A stretch of 64,000 nucleotides of DNA from Thermogemmatispora tikiterensis. GTDB lineage: Bacteria > Chloroflexota > Ktedonobacteria > Ktedonobacterales > Ktedonobacteraceae. The stretch lies in contig NZ_MCIF01000002.1 of the NCBI RefSeq assembly GCF_003268475.1, positions 4,408,692 to 4,472,691 of the forward strand, read 5' to 3'. The notes below the pieces were generated by a model. It saw only the letters and a list, made by a program, of their open reading frames with translations, made no database searches and had not been told where the DNA came from. The position numbers and the translations under genes are program-made. Of the stretch, positions 17,302-27,970 are shown piece by piece. Positions within the stretch are counted from its first letter, which is position 1. Each line of letters starts with the position of its first letter.

Positions 17302-17648
17302 ATGGGCGATCCTCTCCCCATTTTTCTCATGGTGGCGCTGGCGCTCCTCTTTGGCCTGCTGGTTATGGCGGCTACAGCGATTCTGGGGCCGAAGAAGCCG
17401 ACACCGGAGAAGCTGGCGCCCTATGAATGCGGCATACAGGAGATTCAGGCGCCGAAGCGGCGCTTTCCTGTCAAATATCTCCTGACAGGGATGCTTTTTA
17501 TTGCCTTTGATATTGAAATTGTCTCATTGTATCCCCTGGCCGTCCTCTTAAAGGATCAGCTGAAGACGCTGGGCCTGATCGAGCTGCTCATCTTCTTCGT
17601 GATCCTGATGATCGGCTACATTTACGTCTGGCGAAAAGGGGCATTCAC

Positions 17649-17658
<10 letters not shown>
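17302..17658 (+). CDS. nuoA: NADH-quinone oxidoreductase subunit A
   Basis: The 118-residue membrane subunit NuoA of complex I. It has three membrane segments (about 7-29, 60-82, 88-110), the conserved loop [20 protein letters not shown] between TM1 and TM2 with its essential Cys, and [13 protein letters not shown] with the conserved acidic residues in TM2. It helps couple quinone reduction to the proton channel. First gene of the 14-gene cluster; its 3' end overlaps nuoB by 10 bp. The ribosome site is AAAGGAT. Confidence 0.96.
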
Positions 17659-18251
<593 letters not shown>

Positions 18252-18421
18252 GAGAGGGAGACCGCTCCTCCCTGGTTCGCTGCTCGCTCGCTACTTGCCC
18301 GCCAGCTCGGAGCCGGCGGGAGCGCCGCGAGGGCGAGGAAGAGAGCAAGGCGCGCAGGTAGAGGGGGGGAGCGGGAGAATGGGAGCAGCGCGGGGAAAGC
18401 GAGGCGAAAGAAAGAACGATC

Positions 18422-19039
18422 ATGGATACATTTGCCGAGGCTGCCGTAGCAGCCCTACGCGAGCGTTTCCCCCAGGCGGTGGTGGAAACCGTCGAGCACC
18501 GTGGTGAGCTGACGGTCGTCCTGACCACCGAGCACCTGGTCGCTGTCTGTGACTATCTTAAGCGGCACCATCAGTATACCTTTCTCTCAACAATCACCGC
18601 TGTCGACTGGCTGGAGCGCGTGCCCCGCTACGATGTGGTGTATCAGTTGCTCTCGCTGCCGCGGCGCAGTACGCTCGCGCTCAAGGTGCGCGTGGGTGGC
18701 AAGCGCGAGGAGCATCCCCAGGTGCCATCGGTGACCGGCGTCTGGCCGGCGGCGAACTGGTATGAGCGCGAGGTCTATGATCTGTTTGGCATCATCTTTA
18801 CTCATCATCCCGACCTGCGCCGCATTCTGATGCCGAGCAACTGGACCACTCACCCGTTGCGCAAGGATTATCCGCTGACCGGCTTCGATCTGCCTGAACC
18901 ACACTGGGGCGGTCAGGTTCCCTACGACGTGGACCCCGGCGTTGGCCGCCAGACCCTCCGTACCCCCCAGGGCCGCGAGCTGAACGAGAGTCGCAGCGCC
19001 TTTACTACGAACCCAGAGCCGGGTACCCCGCGAGCGTGA
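18422..19039 (+). CDS. nuoC: NADH-quinone oxidoreductase subunit C (30 kDa)
   Basis: A 205-residue peripheral-arm subunit without cofactors. The family signature is complete: WYEREVYDLFGIIFTHHPD, RRILMPSNW and HPLRKDYPLTGFD (residues about 117-160). It is separate from nuoD, unlike the fused nuoCD of enterobacteria. The final 30 residues (GRQTLRTPQGRELNESRSAF) extend past the usual end. The ribosome site before ATG 18422 is weak. Confidence 0.96.
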   Translation: MDTFAEAAVAALRERFPQAVVETVEHRGELTVVLTTEHLVAVCDYLKRHHQYTFLSTITAVDWLERVPRYDVVYQLLSLPRRSTLALKVRVGGKREEHPQVPSVTGVWPAANWYEREVYDLFGIIFTHHPDLRRILMPSNWTTHPLRKDYPLTGFDLPEPHWGGQVPYDVDPGVGRQTLRTPQGRELNESRSAFTTNPEPGTPRA

Positions 19040-19633
19040 GCACTTTAGCGGCTGCTTTTGCCTGATCTGCTCTGCTGCTCTGCCTGCCTGGCTGGTCCGC
19101 TCTTCCTCCGTCCGCCGGACGTGGGAGTGGGTGGATGGATGGATGGATAGAAGAGAGAAGAGGGAGCAACAACGCTGGCTTCCCGCCCCTCAGCCACGGG
19201 AACCGTATGGGCGGGGAAGCTGTAGTCTGCTTGCCTTCTTGCCTGCTGAATGCGCACTGGGACGGGCCTGACCTGCTTCGGCTCGCCTTCTCTTCTGTCA
19301 GTTTGATCGCTGGGCGCTGCTTACCAGGCGCAGGGACGATCGCAGGGCGAGCTGCTGTGCTGTGCAGTGCAGCGTCGGGGCCTCTGCCTGAGCGAGCGCA
19401 CAGGCGGAAGGGGGACGGCCAATACGGAACGATGAAGCAGGATAGCGACGGCTCTGGTCGGTCAGAGCCGCGCAAGCGACGAGAGCGGCAGAGAGCGAGC
19501 GCTGCCCCGGTTTCAGGCAGGGCCTGAGCTGGTTGGTGCAGTGCAAGCAGGGCAGGATCTGGGCGCGCTTTTGCTGGTTGATCCGCTCGCTTCAGAAGTG
19601 CAACGGCTGACATGCAGCGATGAGGGCTTGCTT
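19040..19633. other. 594-bp gap inside the nuo operon
   Basis: Unusually long for the interior of an operon. It holds GGAT repeated four times (19133-19148) and a perfect hairpin CGGCTCTG-GTCGGT-CAGAGCCG (19449-19470) with no T-run. The nuoD frame is open back to a GTG at 19541, but without a ribosome site. No independent gene is supported, and no promoter pair could be fixed. Confidence 0.5.
19133..19148. repeat. Simple tandem repeat (GGAT)4
   Basis: Four GGAT units in the nuoC-nuoD gap. Confidence 0.8.
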
Positions 19634-20869
19634 ATGCAACAGGAGCTAGAAACGCGCTATACCATCGAAGAAGGCCAGGTAACCGAGAGCGGTCAGCGCC
19701 AGGATACCATGACCATCAATATGGGGCCGCAGCACCCGAGTACGCACGGTGTGCTCCGCCTGCTGCTGACCATCGAGGGCGAAACGGTGGTCAAGGCCGA
19801 GCCGGATATTGGTTATTTGCATACCGGCATCGAGAAGACCGCCGAGTCGAAGTCCTACCATCAGGCCCTGGTGCTGACAGATCGCATGGACTATCTGGCC
19901 CCGCTGTGCAATAACCTGGGCTATTCGCTGGCGGTGGAGAAGTTGCTGGGGATCGAGGACGAAATCACCGATAAAATTAAATATGCACGCGTACTGCTGG
20001 CCGAGCTGCAGCGCATCGCCAGCCACCTGGTCTGGCTGGGCACGAGTGCGCTCGACCTGGGAGCGATGAGCGTCTTCCTCTACTGCTTCCGCGAGCGCGA
20101 GCTGATCCTGGATGTCTTTGAGTATGTCTCGGGCGTACGCATGATGACCAGCTATATCTGCCCTGGCGGCCTGCAGGCCGATTTGCCGCGTGGCTTCGAC
20201 GAGAAGGTCCGTGCCTTCACGCGCGTCTTCCCCGATCGTCTGGCCGAGTATCACGACCTGCTGACCAATAACCCGCTCTGGCTGGAGCGTACCAAAGGGG
20301 TGGCAGTCTTGAGCAAGGAGGATGCCATCGCCTATGCCACTAGCGGCCCAACCCTGCGCGGCAGCGGCATCGCCTGGGACATCCGCAAAGCCTTTCCCTA
20401 CAGCGGCTACGACCAGTTCGACTTTGAGATCCCGGTCGGCAGCAACGGCGACGTTTACGACCGCTACATGGTGCGTATGCTGGAGATGGAGCAGAGCCTG
20501 CGCATTGTCAATCAGGCTCTGGAGGGCATGCCGCCCGGTCGCTATCGCGTGGCCAATCCGAAGGTGGCGCCGCCGCCCAAGTGGCAGATCACCGGCAGCA
20601 TGGAGGCGCTGATCCATCACTTCAAACTTTACACCGAGGGCTATCGTCCGCCCGCCGGCGAGGTCTATGTGCGCACAGAGTCGCCCAAGGGCGAGCTGGG
20701 TTTCTTTATCGTCAGCGATGGTTCGGCCCGACCCTACCGCATGCATGTGCGCGCACCTTCCTTTGCGAATCTGCAGGCGCTGCCAAAGATGATTCAGGGA
20801 AACCTGCTCTCGGACGTGGTGGCTGCCATCGGGAGCATCGATATTGTGCTCGGTGAGGTTGATCGATGA
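19634..20869 (+). CDS. nuoD: NADH-quinone oxidoreductase subunit D (49 kDa)
   Basis: A 411-residue subunit forming much of the quinone-binding pocket with NuoB. Hallmarks: MGPQHPSTHGVLRLLLTIEG near residue 30, the conserved DIGYLHTGIEKTAE, and the C-terminal VVAAIGSIDIVLGEVDR. It is related to the large subunit of [NiFe] hydrogenases but lacks the metal Cys pairs. ATG 19634 gives the family length; a GTG at 19541 would add 31 atypical residues. The stop overlaps the nuoE start (ATGA). Confidence 0.96.
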   Translation: MQQELETRYTIEEGQVTESGQRQDTMTINMGPQHPSTHGVLRLLLTIEGETVVKAEPDIGYLHTGIEKTAESKSYHQALVLTDRMDYLAPLCNNLGYSLAVEKLLGIEDEITDKIKYARVLLAELQRIASHLVWLGTSALDLGAMSVFLYCFRERELILDVFEYVSGVRMMTSYICPGGLQADLPRGFDEKVRAFTRVFPDRLAEYHDLLTNNPLWLERTKGVAVLSKEDAIAYATSGPTLRGSGIAWDIRKAFPYSGYDQFDFEIPVGSNGDVYDRYMVRMLEMEQSLRIVNQALEGMPPGRYRVANPKVAPPPKWQITGSMEALIHHFKLYTEGYRPPAGEVYVRTESPKGELGFFIVSDGSARPYRMHVRAPSFANLQALPKMIQGNLLSDVVAAIGSIDIVLGEVDR

Positions 20870-21390
20870 TTTCAGAACAGGCGAAGCAGCGCATGCGCGA
20901 GCTGGCAGCTCGCTATCCGGTGGCCCGCTCCGCCGTGATGCCAGCGCTCTACATTGCCCAGGCCGAGGAAGGCTACGTCTCCCGCGCGGCCCTGGAGGCG
21001 GTGGCGGAAGTCTTGAATATGACGGTCGACGATGTCGAGAGCGTCGCGACCTTCTATACAATGTACTATCAGCGTCCGCCCGGCAAGAAGGTCATCAAGG
21101 TCTGCAATAGCATTTCCTGCTACCTGCGTGGCTGCGACGCGCTGATCGAGCAGCTCGAGCGCCGCCTGCGTATCAAACGAGGTGAGACCAGTCCAGATGG
21201 CCGCTATACCCTGTTGACGACGGAGTGCCTGGCCTCCTGTGGCACGGCCCCGGTGCTCCAGGTCAACGATGAGTTCGTTGAGAATCTAACGCCCGAGCTG
21301 GTCGATCGCCTCGTGGATCAGTGGGAAGCTGAGTTTCAGGCTGAGGGCCAGAGCCAGGGTCGGAGCCCGGCAGGCGCCGGCGGCTGCTGA
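20866..21390 (+). CDS. nuoE: NADH-quinone oxidoreductase subunit E (24 kDa)
   Basis: A 174-residue thioredoxin-like subunit binding the [2Fe-2S] cluster N1a. The cysteines follow the family pattern C-x4-C (VCNSISC, residues about 80-85) and C-x3-C (ECLASC, about 121-125). An N-terminal helical bundle (MPALYIAQAEEGYVS) precedes. It partners NuoF in NADH oxidation. The tail after about residue 160 (EGQSQGRSPAGAGG) is low-complexity. The start overlaps the nuoD stop. Confidence 0.96.
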   Translation: MISEQAKQRMRELAARYPVARSAVMPALYIAQAEEGYVSRAALEAVAEVLNMTVDDVESVATFYTMYYQRPPGKKVIKVCNSISCYLRGCDALIEQLERRLRIKRGETSPDGRYTLLTTECLASCGTAPVLQVNDEFVENLTPELVDRLVDQWEAEFQAEGQSQGRSPAGAGGC

Positions 21391-21434
21391 CGGACGTGCT
21401 GGCCTATGTCGTGCTGGAGTGAAGGAAGCGTGCT

Positions 21435-22733
21435 ATGCCAGAGCTGATTATCACGAAACATATCGATGTACCCGGTATCGATCGCCTCAGCGTCTACCGC
21501 CAGTACGGTGGCTATGAAGCCCTGGAAAAGGCGCTGCGCGAGTACCAGCCCGAGGAGATCGTTGAGCTGGTCAAGAAATCCGGTCTGCGTGGACGCGGCG
21601 GAGCTGGTTTCCCAACCGGCATGAAGTGGGGCTTTCTGGCCAAGAACGAGCCGCGCTATCTCTGCTGCAACTGCGATGAGAGCGAGCCAGGCACCTTCAA
21701 GGATCGCATGCTGATGGAGAAGAATCCCCATCAGCTGGTCGAGGGAGTCATTATTACCAGCTACGCCTGCCGCGTCTCGACGGCCTTTATCTATGTGCGC
21801 GGCGAGCTGGCCTACGCTGCCCGCCAGGTGCAGCGGGCGGTCGATGAAGCTTATGCCGCCGGCTACATCGGCAAGAATATCCTGGGCAGCGGCTATAGCC
21901 TGGACGTGATTGTCCACCGCGGAGCAGGGGCCTATATCTGCGGAGAGGAGAGCGCACTGATGGAGTCGCTGGAGGGGCGCCGCGGCTATCCTCGTCTCAA
22001 GCCGCCCTTCCCGGCGGCGGTCGGCCTCTACGGCGGGCCAACGGTTATCAATAACTGTGAGACACTCTCGACGGTGCCCGCCATCGTGCGCAACGGAGCC
22101 GACTGGTACGCCTCCTTCGGTACGGAGAAGAGCAAGGGGACGCGCATCTTCTGCCTGAGCGGCCATGTCAAGAAGCCGGGCAACTATGAGCTGCCCCTGG
22201 GGACGCCGCTACGCACCCTGATCTACGACGAGCAATACGGCGGGGGCATCCTCGGTGACAAGAAGCTCAAGGCGGTCATCCCCGGCGGCTCCTCAACCTT
22301 CATCCTGGGAGCCGATAAGGTCGATACCCCCCTGGACTTCGAGTCGGTGGCTGCAGCTGGCTCCATGCTCGGCTCCGGCGGCGTCATTGTGATGCATGAG
22401 GATACCTGCATCGTCGATGCCGTCCTGCGCATGACCGAGTTCTATCGTGATGAGTCCTGCGGGAAGTGCACACCCTGCCGCGAGGGCACCTATTGGCTGG
22501 TGCAGTTGCTGGAACGCATCGAGCACGGTCATGGTAAAATGAGCGATATCGATCTCTTGCTGGATATTTGTGATAACATCAGCGGCAAGTCGTTCTGCCC
22601 GCTGGGCGATGCGGCGACCTCTTCGATCACGAGCAGTATCAAGCTGTTCCGCGAGGAGTACGAATATCACGTGCGCGAGGGATGCTGCATGGTAGGACCG
22701 AAGGCGCGCAAGCCGGCTGCTGCCGCGCTCTAG
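21435..22733 (+). CDS. nuoF: NADH-quinone oxidoreductase subunit F (51 kDa)
   Basis: A 432-residue flavoprotein: it binds NADH and FMN and carries the [4Fe-4S] cluster N3. GLRGRGGAGFPTGMKW (near 50-65) is the NADH/FMN glycine-rich motif, CNCDESEPGTFKDR follows, and GAGAYICGEESALMESLEG binds FMN. The cluster ligands are SCGKCTPCREG and the Cys of FCPLGDAA. GAAGGAAG precedes ATG 21435. It is the entry point of electrons into the complex. Confidence 0.97.
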   Translation: MPELIITKHIDVPGIDRLSVYRQYGGYEALEKALREYQPEEIVELVKKSGLRGRGGAGFPTGMKWGFLAKNEPRYLCCNCDESEPGTFKDRMLMEKNPHQLVEGVIITSYACRVSTAFIYVRGELAYAARQVQRAVDEAYAAGYIGKNILGSGYSLDVIVHRGAGAYICGEESALMESLEGRRGYPRLKPPFPAAVGLYGGPTVINNCETLSTVPAIVRNGADWYASFGTEKSKGTRIFCLSGHVKKPGNYELPLGTPLRTLIYDEQYGGGILGDKKLKAVIPGGSSTFILGADKVDTPLDFESVAAAGSMLGSGGVIVMHEDTCIVDAVLRMTEFYRDESCGKCTPCREGTYWLVQLLERIEHGHGKMSDIDLLLDICDNISGKSFCPLGDAATSSITSSIKLFREEYEYHVREGCCMVGPKARKPAAAAL

Positions 22734-22792
22734 GCTGGCGTGGCTGGCAGTGGCTTGTAGGCGGCGTTCCTGCGTGAAGGATAGAAAAAGCT

Positions 22793-24961
22793 ATGGCTGA
22801 AGAGGCAAAAAACGACGGACTTGTCCATCTGACCATCGATGGTATCCCGGTGGCCGTCCCCCCCGGGACGCTGGTCTGGGCGGCGGCCAAGCAGGCGGGC
22901 ATCGAAATTCCTATCTATTGTTATCATCCCAAGATGCCCCCGCTCGGTGCCTGTCGCATGTGCTTTGTCGAGATCGAGAAGATGCCCAAGCCCCCGCAGA
23001 CGGCCTGCACGACGCCGGTCAGCGAGGGCATGGTCGTCCATACGAAGACGGAGAAAGTGCTCAAGGCGCGTCGTGGTACGCTGGAGTTTCTGCTGATCAA
23101 CCACCCGCTGGACTGCCCGATCTGCGATAAGGGCGGCGAGTGCGATCTGCAGGATTTCACCCTGCGCCACGGTCCGGGGGCGACGCGCTTCGATCTACGC
23201 AAGCGTCATTATCCGAAGCCGATTCCAGTCAGCGATCGCATGCTGCTCGATCGCGAGCGCTGTATTCTCTGCCAGCGCTGTACGCGCTTCTGCTCCGAGA
23301 TCTCGATGGATAACGGACTGGTCATGATCAACCGCGGCTATCGCATGGAGGTCGGTACGGCCCCGGGTGAGGCCTTCGATTCGATCTTCTCGGGCAACAC
23401 TGTGGAGATCTGTCCGGTCGGCGCCCTGACCTCGGCAAAGTATCGCTTTAAGGCCCGCCCCTGGGAGCTGAAGCGCATCCCCAGTATCTGCAATAACTGC
23501 AGCGTGGGCTGCAACGTGCGCATCGATGTGCGCGTTGACAAGATCATGCGCCAGATGTCGCGCTGCAACGATGACATTGACGATGGCTGGTTGTGCGACC
23601 GCGGGCGCTGGGACTTCGATTATGTCAACGATGTGCAGCGTCTGCGCACGCCGCTGGTGCGGCGGCAGCCGGGTGGTGCCCTGGAGCCGGCGGGCTGGGG
23701 TGAGGCCCTGGGACTGATCGCCGAGCGACTGCGCGCCGTCAAGGAGCGCTATGGAGCGGCTGCGATCGGCGGCATCGGCTCGACGCGCACCACTAACGAG
23801 GAGGCCTATCTCTTCCAGAAGCTGCTGCGCGAGGCTCTGGGCACGCCCAACGTCGATCATCATCATGGCTTCTTCCCAGGTCTGCGCGATCCGCTCACCG
23901 GGCGCCCCTGGATGCTGACGACGGCCATCGCCGACTTTGAACGGGCCTCACATATCGTGCTCGTGGCCTCCGATCCCTACGAGCGCCAGCCCATTCTGAA
24001 CCTGCGCATCAAGAAGGCCCTCAAGGCCGGAGCCAGAATTTACGTTGTCAACGAAAGCTCGACCGAGCTGGATCGCCTGGCGACGCGAGTCATTCGTCTG
24101 CCGCAGCACGGAGCGGGAGCGGCGGCGCGCCTGCTGCTGGAGGCCGCTCTGCGCCAGGAGAATCTGCGCAACCCGCGCGAGGAAGTGCGGGCCCGCGTTC
24201 TGGGCACGTTCCAGGAGACGCGACAGGCCGAGGCGCTTTGTGGCGCCGAGACGACCGCTGCCCTGCGCGAGCTGGCGCGCGAGATCGCGGCGGCGCCGGC
24301 AGCTCTCATCCTCTACGATGAGATGGCTACGCTGGCTCCTGGCTGCGCCAATCTGGCCCCCGACCTGCAGGCCCTGGCGGTGGTGACTGGCAATATCGAC
24401 CGGCCTGGCGCCGGTGTGGGACCGCTCTTCGAAGATGCCAATTCGCTGGGGGCGCGCGACATGGGTCTGCTACCCGATAGTCTGCCTGGCTATCGCCCGG
24501 CCTCGCCGGCGGGTTTGAGCTATCAGGAGATGCTCACCAGCGATGCGGTCAAAGCTCTCTACATCATGGGAGCCAATCCGGCCCGCCATCTGGCCGATGG
24601 CAATCTGCGCCGGGGTAAGGAGTTCATCGTCGTCCAGGAGATCCTGCTGACCGAGACGGCTCAGCAGGCCGATGTGGTCCTGCCGGCCCTGACCTACGCC
24701 GAGAAGGACGGCAGCATGACCAACGTTGACCACCATGTGCAGGCCATTCGCCGGGCTTTGCGACCTCTGCCGGGAGCACGGGCCGACTGGGAGATCCTGA
24801 TGGATCTGGCGGCTCTGCTTGGTCACCCCTGGAGCTATGAGGGGCCAGAGGATGTGCTCCTGGAGATTGCGGCCCAGCATCCGCTCTACCAGGGCCTGAC
24901 CTGGGAGAGTCTGGGCCTGCAGGGTGTGCGCACGGGCGAAGTGGAGGTGGCCCATGCCTGA
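22793..24961 (+). CDS. nuoG: NADH-quinone oxidoreductase subunit G (75 kDa)
   Basis: The 722-residue large iron-sulfur subunit. The ferredoxin-like N-terminus binds N1b (C43, C54, C57, C72); the His-Cys motif H104/C108/C111/C117 binds N5; C157/C160/C163 with C207 binds N4. A fourth set, C233-x2-C236-x3-C240 and C268, matches the extra N7 cluster seen in E. coli and Thermus. The rest is a molybdopterin-oxidoreductase-like domain with no metal role. It relays electrons from NuoEF towards NuoI. The 3' end overlaps nuoH by 8 bp. Confidence 0.96.
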   Translation: MAEEAKNDGLVHLTIDGIPVAVPPGTLVWAAAKQAGIEIPIYCYHPKMPPLGACRMCFVEIEKMPKPPQTACTTPVSEGMVVHTKTEKVLKARRGTLEFLLINHPLDCPICDKGGECDLQDFTLRHGPGATRFDLRKRHYPKPIPVSDRMLLDRERCILCQRCTRFCSEISMDNGLVMINRGYRMEVGTAPGEAFDSIFSGNTVEICPVGALTSAKYRFKARPWELKRIPSICNNCSVGCNVRIDVRVDKIMRQMSRCNDDIDDGWLCDRGRWDFDYVNDVQRLRTPLVRRQPGGALEPAGWGEALGLIAERLRAVKERYGAAAIGGIGSTRTTNEEAYLFQKLLREALGTPNVDHHHGFFPGLRDPLTGRPWMLTTAIADFERASHIVLVASDPYERQPILNLRIKKALKAGARIYVVNESSTELDRLATRVIRLPQHGAGAAARLLLEAALRQENLRNPREEVRARVLGTFQETRQAEALCGAETTAALRELAREIAAAPAALILYDEMATLAPGCANLAPDLQALAVVTGNIDRPGAGVGPLFEDANSLGARDMGLLPDSLPGYRPASPAGLSYQEMLTSDAVKALYIMGANPARHLADGNLRRGKEFIVVQEILLTETAQQADVVLPALTYAEKDGSMTNVDHHVQAIRRALRPLPGARADWEILMDLAALLGHPWSYEGPEDVLLEIAAQHPLYQGLTWESLGLQGVRTGEVEVAHA

Positions 24962-26225
24962 TACTACCCCTACCTGGCTGCTCGTTGTCGCCTCGCTTGT
25001 CAAGAGTGCCATTCTAATTGTCATCCTGTTGACGATCTTCGCCTACATGACGTGGATCGAGCGACGGGTCGTAGCGCGTATTCAGGGACGCCTGGGGCCG
25101 AATCGCGCCGGCCCCTTTGGGGCCTTGCAGCCGCTGGCCGACGCTATCAAGATGGCCTTCAAGGAGCAGATCATTCCGGCCCAGGCATACAAGGCCATCT
25201 ACTTGATCGCACCGGTGATCTCGGTCGTGGTGGCCCTCAGCGCTTTCGCCGTGGTGCCGATCGGCAATAGCTGGACGCCAGGCCACCCAAGTGTCTGGGA
25301 CCCGTGGGTTGGCGATATCAACGTGGGCCTGCTCTGGATTCTCTCGATCTCCTCGCTGGCAGTCTACGGCATCGTGCTCGGCGGCTGGTCCTCGGGCAAC
25401 CGCTATTCGCTGCTCGGCTCGCTGCGCAGCGCTGCTCAGATGATTTCCTATGAGACCAGCCTGGGGCTTGCTCTCAGTGGTACACTGATGTGGGCCGGCA
25501 CCCTGAGCATGGTCAGTATTGTCCGGCAGCAGACGCTGCAGGGTCAGGGGATCTGGTTCATTGTGGCTCAGCCCCTTGGCTTCCTGATCTACATCATTGC
25601 CGCCGTAGCTGAGGTCAACCGGGCCCCGTTCGATCTGCCAGAGGCCGAGCAGGAGCTGACCGCCGGCTACCTGACAGAGTACAGCGGCCTGCGCTGGAGC
25701 CTCTATCAGATGGCCGAGTATATCAATATGATCACGGTCAGCTCGGTGGCGACAACCCTCTTCTTTGGTGGCTGGAGCTTCTTCGGACTGGAGCGCATTC
25801 CGGGACTTTCGATCGTGATCTTCGCGGTCAAGGTGGCCTTTTTCCTCTTCCTCTTTATCTGGTTGCGCGCCACGCTGCCGCGCATTCGCTACGACCGCTT
25901 GATGCGCCTGGGCTGGCAGTTTCTGCTACCGCTGGCGGTCCTGAACGCGGTGGTGACCGCAGCCTGCGTGGCTCTGGGTCTGCCGTGGTGGGTCAATGGC
26001 CTGATCGGCCTGGCGATCATTGTGGCTGTGCTGGCTATTACCTGGCAGCGCAGTCGCCAGACGCGCTTTGCCATTAGCAAAACCGGGGCTGAGCTGTTGC
26101 CTCCTTCGGTGCGCCTGGTGAAGTCGATCGAGCCTGAACTGGGACTGGTCAATGGCGGCGAGGCGGCGGTGGCGGGCGTTGAGAGACAACAGGCCCTGCT
26201 GCAGGATGGCCGCGTCCAGGTCTGA
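24954..26225 (+). CDS. nuoH: NADH-quinone oxidoreductase subunit H
   Basis: The 423-residue membrane subunit joining the peripheral arm to the proton pumps, lining the quinone tunnel. It has about eight membrane segments; [20 protein letters not shown] and [20 protein letters not shown] are the invariant cytoplasmic loops. ATG 24954 was chosen over 24924 because MPDTTPTWL fits the family start. After the last membrane helix there is an extra, mostly polar tail of roughly 50 residues ([18 protein letters not shown]) not usual in NuoH. Confidence 0.96.
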   Translation: MPDTTPTWLLVVASLVKSAILIVILLTIFAYMTWIERRVVARIQGRLGPNRAGPFGALQPLADAIKMAFKEQIIPAQAYKAIYLIAPVISVVVALSAFAVVPIGNSWTPGHPSVWDPWVGDINVGLLWILSISSLAVYGIVLGGWSSGNRYSLLGSLRSAAQMISYETSLGLALSGTLMWAGTLSMVSIVRQQTLQGQGIWFIVAQPLGFLIYIIAAVAEVNRAPFDLPEAEQELTAGYLTEYSGLRWSLYQMAEYINMITVSSVATTLFFGGWSFFGLERIPGLSIVIFAVKVAFFLFLFIWLRATLPRIRYDRLMRLGWQFLLPLAVLNAVVTAACVALGLPWWVNGLIGLAIIVAVLAITWQRSRQTRFAISKTGAELLPPSVRLVKSIEPELGLVNGGEAAVAGVERQQALLQDGRVQV

Positions 26226-26436
26226 AGCGGCGGGCAGCAGGCCGACCCGCTAAGAAGAGCAGAGAGGAGTTCGGGAGCTGCCAGGCGTGAAGGGGGGAGG
26301 GTGTTGAGGAGACGAGCTGAAAGAGGCAGGCGATAGGGGAGTCTGGCAGCTCCTTCGAGGCCTGCGAGCGAGAGTGAGAGAGTGAGAGAGTGAAGAGACG
26401 AGGCAAAGACGTCTCACGGAGGCAGCGAGAGAAATC

Positions 26437-27081
26437 ATGTCGCTAGATATTCTCAAAGGGTTAGCCACCACCCTGAAAAATATGGGGCGTAAGCCGACTA
26501 CGGTCTCCTTCCCGGAGCAAGAGCGCGAGCTACCGCCGCGCTTTCGCGGGCGCCATGTTTTGCACCGCTATCCGAACGGGCTGGAGCGTTGTGTCGGCTG
26601 CTTCCTCTGCGCGGGCGCCTGTCCCGCCGATGCCATCTACATCGAGGCTGAAGAGAACACCGAAGAGCATCGCGTCTCACCAGGCGAGCGCTATGCTAAG
26701 GTGTTTGACGTTAACCTGCTGCGCTGTATCTTCTGTGGCTACTGCGAGGCTGCCTGTCCGACGGGAGCCATCACACTGGAGCGCCAGTACAAGCTGGCGG
26801 CCTACTATCCCGAGGATATGGTCTACCACAAGGAGCAGCTACTGGAGCCGCCTGGGCAGGCAACAGTGGGTTCAGCAGCCTACTGGTTTGATCCGCCACC
26901 GCCTGCGGAAGAGGCCCCACAGCCGGTGCCGCAGCAAACCCACGTCTTTGATGGATTGCAGGCCAGCGCGGCGGCAGTGGGCCTGGGCGATAGCCAGACG
27001 GACCCGGAGGTTTTGCTGCGCAATGAGGAGCAGGACGAAGATCGGCGCAAGTTCTTGCACGAGGAGGAGAGGCGAGCATGA
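26437..27081 (+). CDS. nuoI: NADH-quinone oxidoreductase subunit I
   Basis: A 214-residue ferredoxin-like subunit with two [4Fe-4S] clusters (N6a and N6b). The ligand sets are CVGCFLCAGACP and CIFCGYCEAACP (about residues 50-110). It passes electrons to N2 on NuoB. The C-terminal about 60 residues are Pro/Gln/Glu-rich and unusual in length. A 211-bp purine-rich gap precedes it; GGAGG lies upstream. The stop overlaps nuoJ (ATGA). Confidence 0.96.
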   Translation: MSLDILKGLATTLKNMGRKPTTVSFPEQERELPPRFRGRHVLHRYPNGLERCVGCFLCAGACPADAIYIEAEENTEEHRVSPGERYAKVFDVNLLRCIFCGYCEAACPTGAITLERQYKLAAYYPEDMVYHKEQLLEPPGQATVGSAAYWFDPPPPAEEAPQPVPQQTHVFDGLQASAAAVGLGDSQTDPEVLLRNEEQDEDRRKFLHEEERRA

Positions 27082-27614
27082 GCGGACCGGCGCTGATCAT
27101 CTCCTTTTTTGTGCTGGCCGTGGCGAGCGTGGCCTCGGCCCTGGGCGTGATTCTCTTCCGCAACGCGGTCTACAGTGCCCTGAGCCTGATTTTAACTCTG
27201 CTCTTTCTGGCCATGTTCTATCTGCAGCTCGGGGCCATGTTTATCGCTATTGTGCAGATCTTGATTTATGCCGGCGCCATTATGGTGCTCTTCCTCTTCG
27301 TGGTGACGATGCTGGCCGCTGACCCGCGTGACCCCGATCTCCAGGACCGGCTGCCCTGGCAGCGGGGAGTGGCGGCGGTGCTGGGCCTGGTCCTGGTGGG
27401 GGCGCTGAGCTATCTGCTGCTCAGCGGAACGCCGCTCAATGAGGCGGCGCGCGCGCATGGCTCCGAGGCGCTCTCGCAGGTTGTGGCTCAGCAGGGCAAT
27501 ATTCAAGCCTTCGGCCAGGCGCTCTTCCACGGCTTCTCCTTCGCCTTCGAGGTGACCAGCCTGGTCATCGTCGTGGCGATCCTGGGGGCTCTGGTCCTTG
27601 GTCGGAAGGCCTGA
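27078..27614 (+). CDS. nuoJ: NADH-quinone oxidoreductase subunit J
   Basis: A 178-residue membrane subunit with five membrane helices. The third contains the conserved [17 protein letters not shown], including the pi-bulge region important for coupling. Its start overlaps the nuoI stop by 4 bp. Confidence 0.95.
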   Translation: MSGPALIISFFVLAVASVASALGVILFRNAVYSALSLILTLLFLAMFYLQLGAMFIAIVQILIYAGAIMVLFLFVVTMLAADPRDPDLQDRLPWQRGVAAVLGLVLVGALSYLLLSGTPLNEAARAHGSEALSQVVAQQGNIQAFGQALFHGFSFAFEVTSLVIVVAILGALVLGRKA

Positions 27615-27657
27615 TGAGAAGAGAAGAAGGCGCGGCGCGGCGAGGAGGCTGACAACG

Positions 27658-27966
27658 ATGACAACGATACCGGTATCCTGGTATCTGATTGTGAGCGCAT
27701 TGCTCTTCACCATTGGCACCATTGGCGTTCTGGTGCGGCGCAATCCGCTCATTATCTTTATGTCGATAGAACTCATGCTTAACGCGGTCAATCTGGCCTT
27801 TGTCACGCTCTCAAGCTATCTGGATTCGGCGGATGGCCAGGTTTTTGTCTTTATCGTGCTCACGGTGGCCGCCGCTGAGGTGGTGGTCGGGCTGGCGATC
27901 ATCGTCTCGATCTTCCGAACACGGCGTAATATCGACGTGGACGAGATGAACCTGCTGCGAGGGTAA
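27658..27966 (+). CDS. nuoK: NADH-quinone oxidoreductase subunit K
   Basis: A 102-residue membrane subunit with three helices, related to MrpC. The conserved glutamates lie in [13 protein letters not shown] (TM2) and [12 protein letters not shown] (TM3), part of the proton path. ATG 27658 has GAGGAGG upstream; the earlier in-frame start at 27598 would add an Arg-rich leader and is rejected. Confidence 0.96.
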   Translation: MTTIPVSWYLIVSALLFTIGTIGVLVRRNPLIIFMSIELMLNAVNLAFVTLSSYLDSADGQVFVFIVLTVAAAEVVVGLAIIVSIFRTRRNIDVDEMNLLRG

Positions 27967-27970
27967 CGCG

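Noticed and set aside
19646..21061. Minus-strand frame of 471 codons
   Set aside because: Antisense shadow of nuoD and nuoE.
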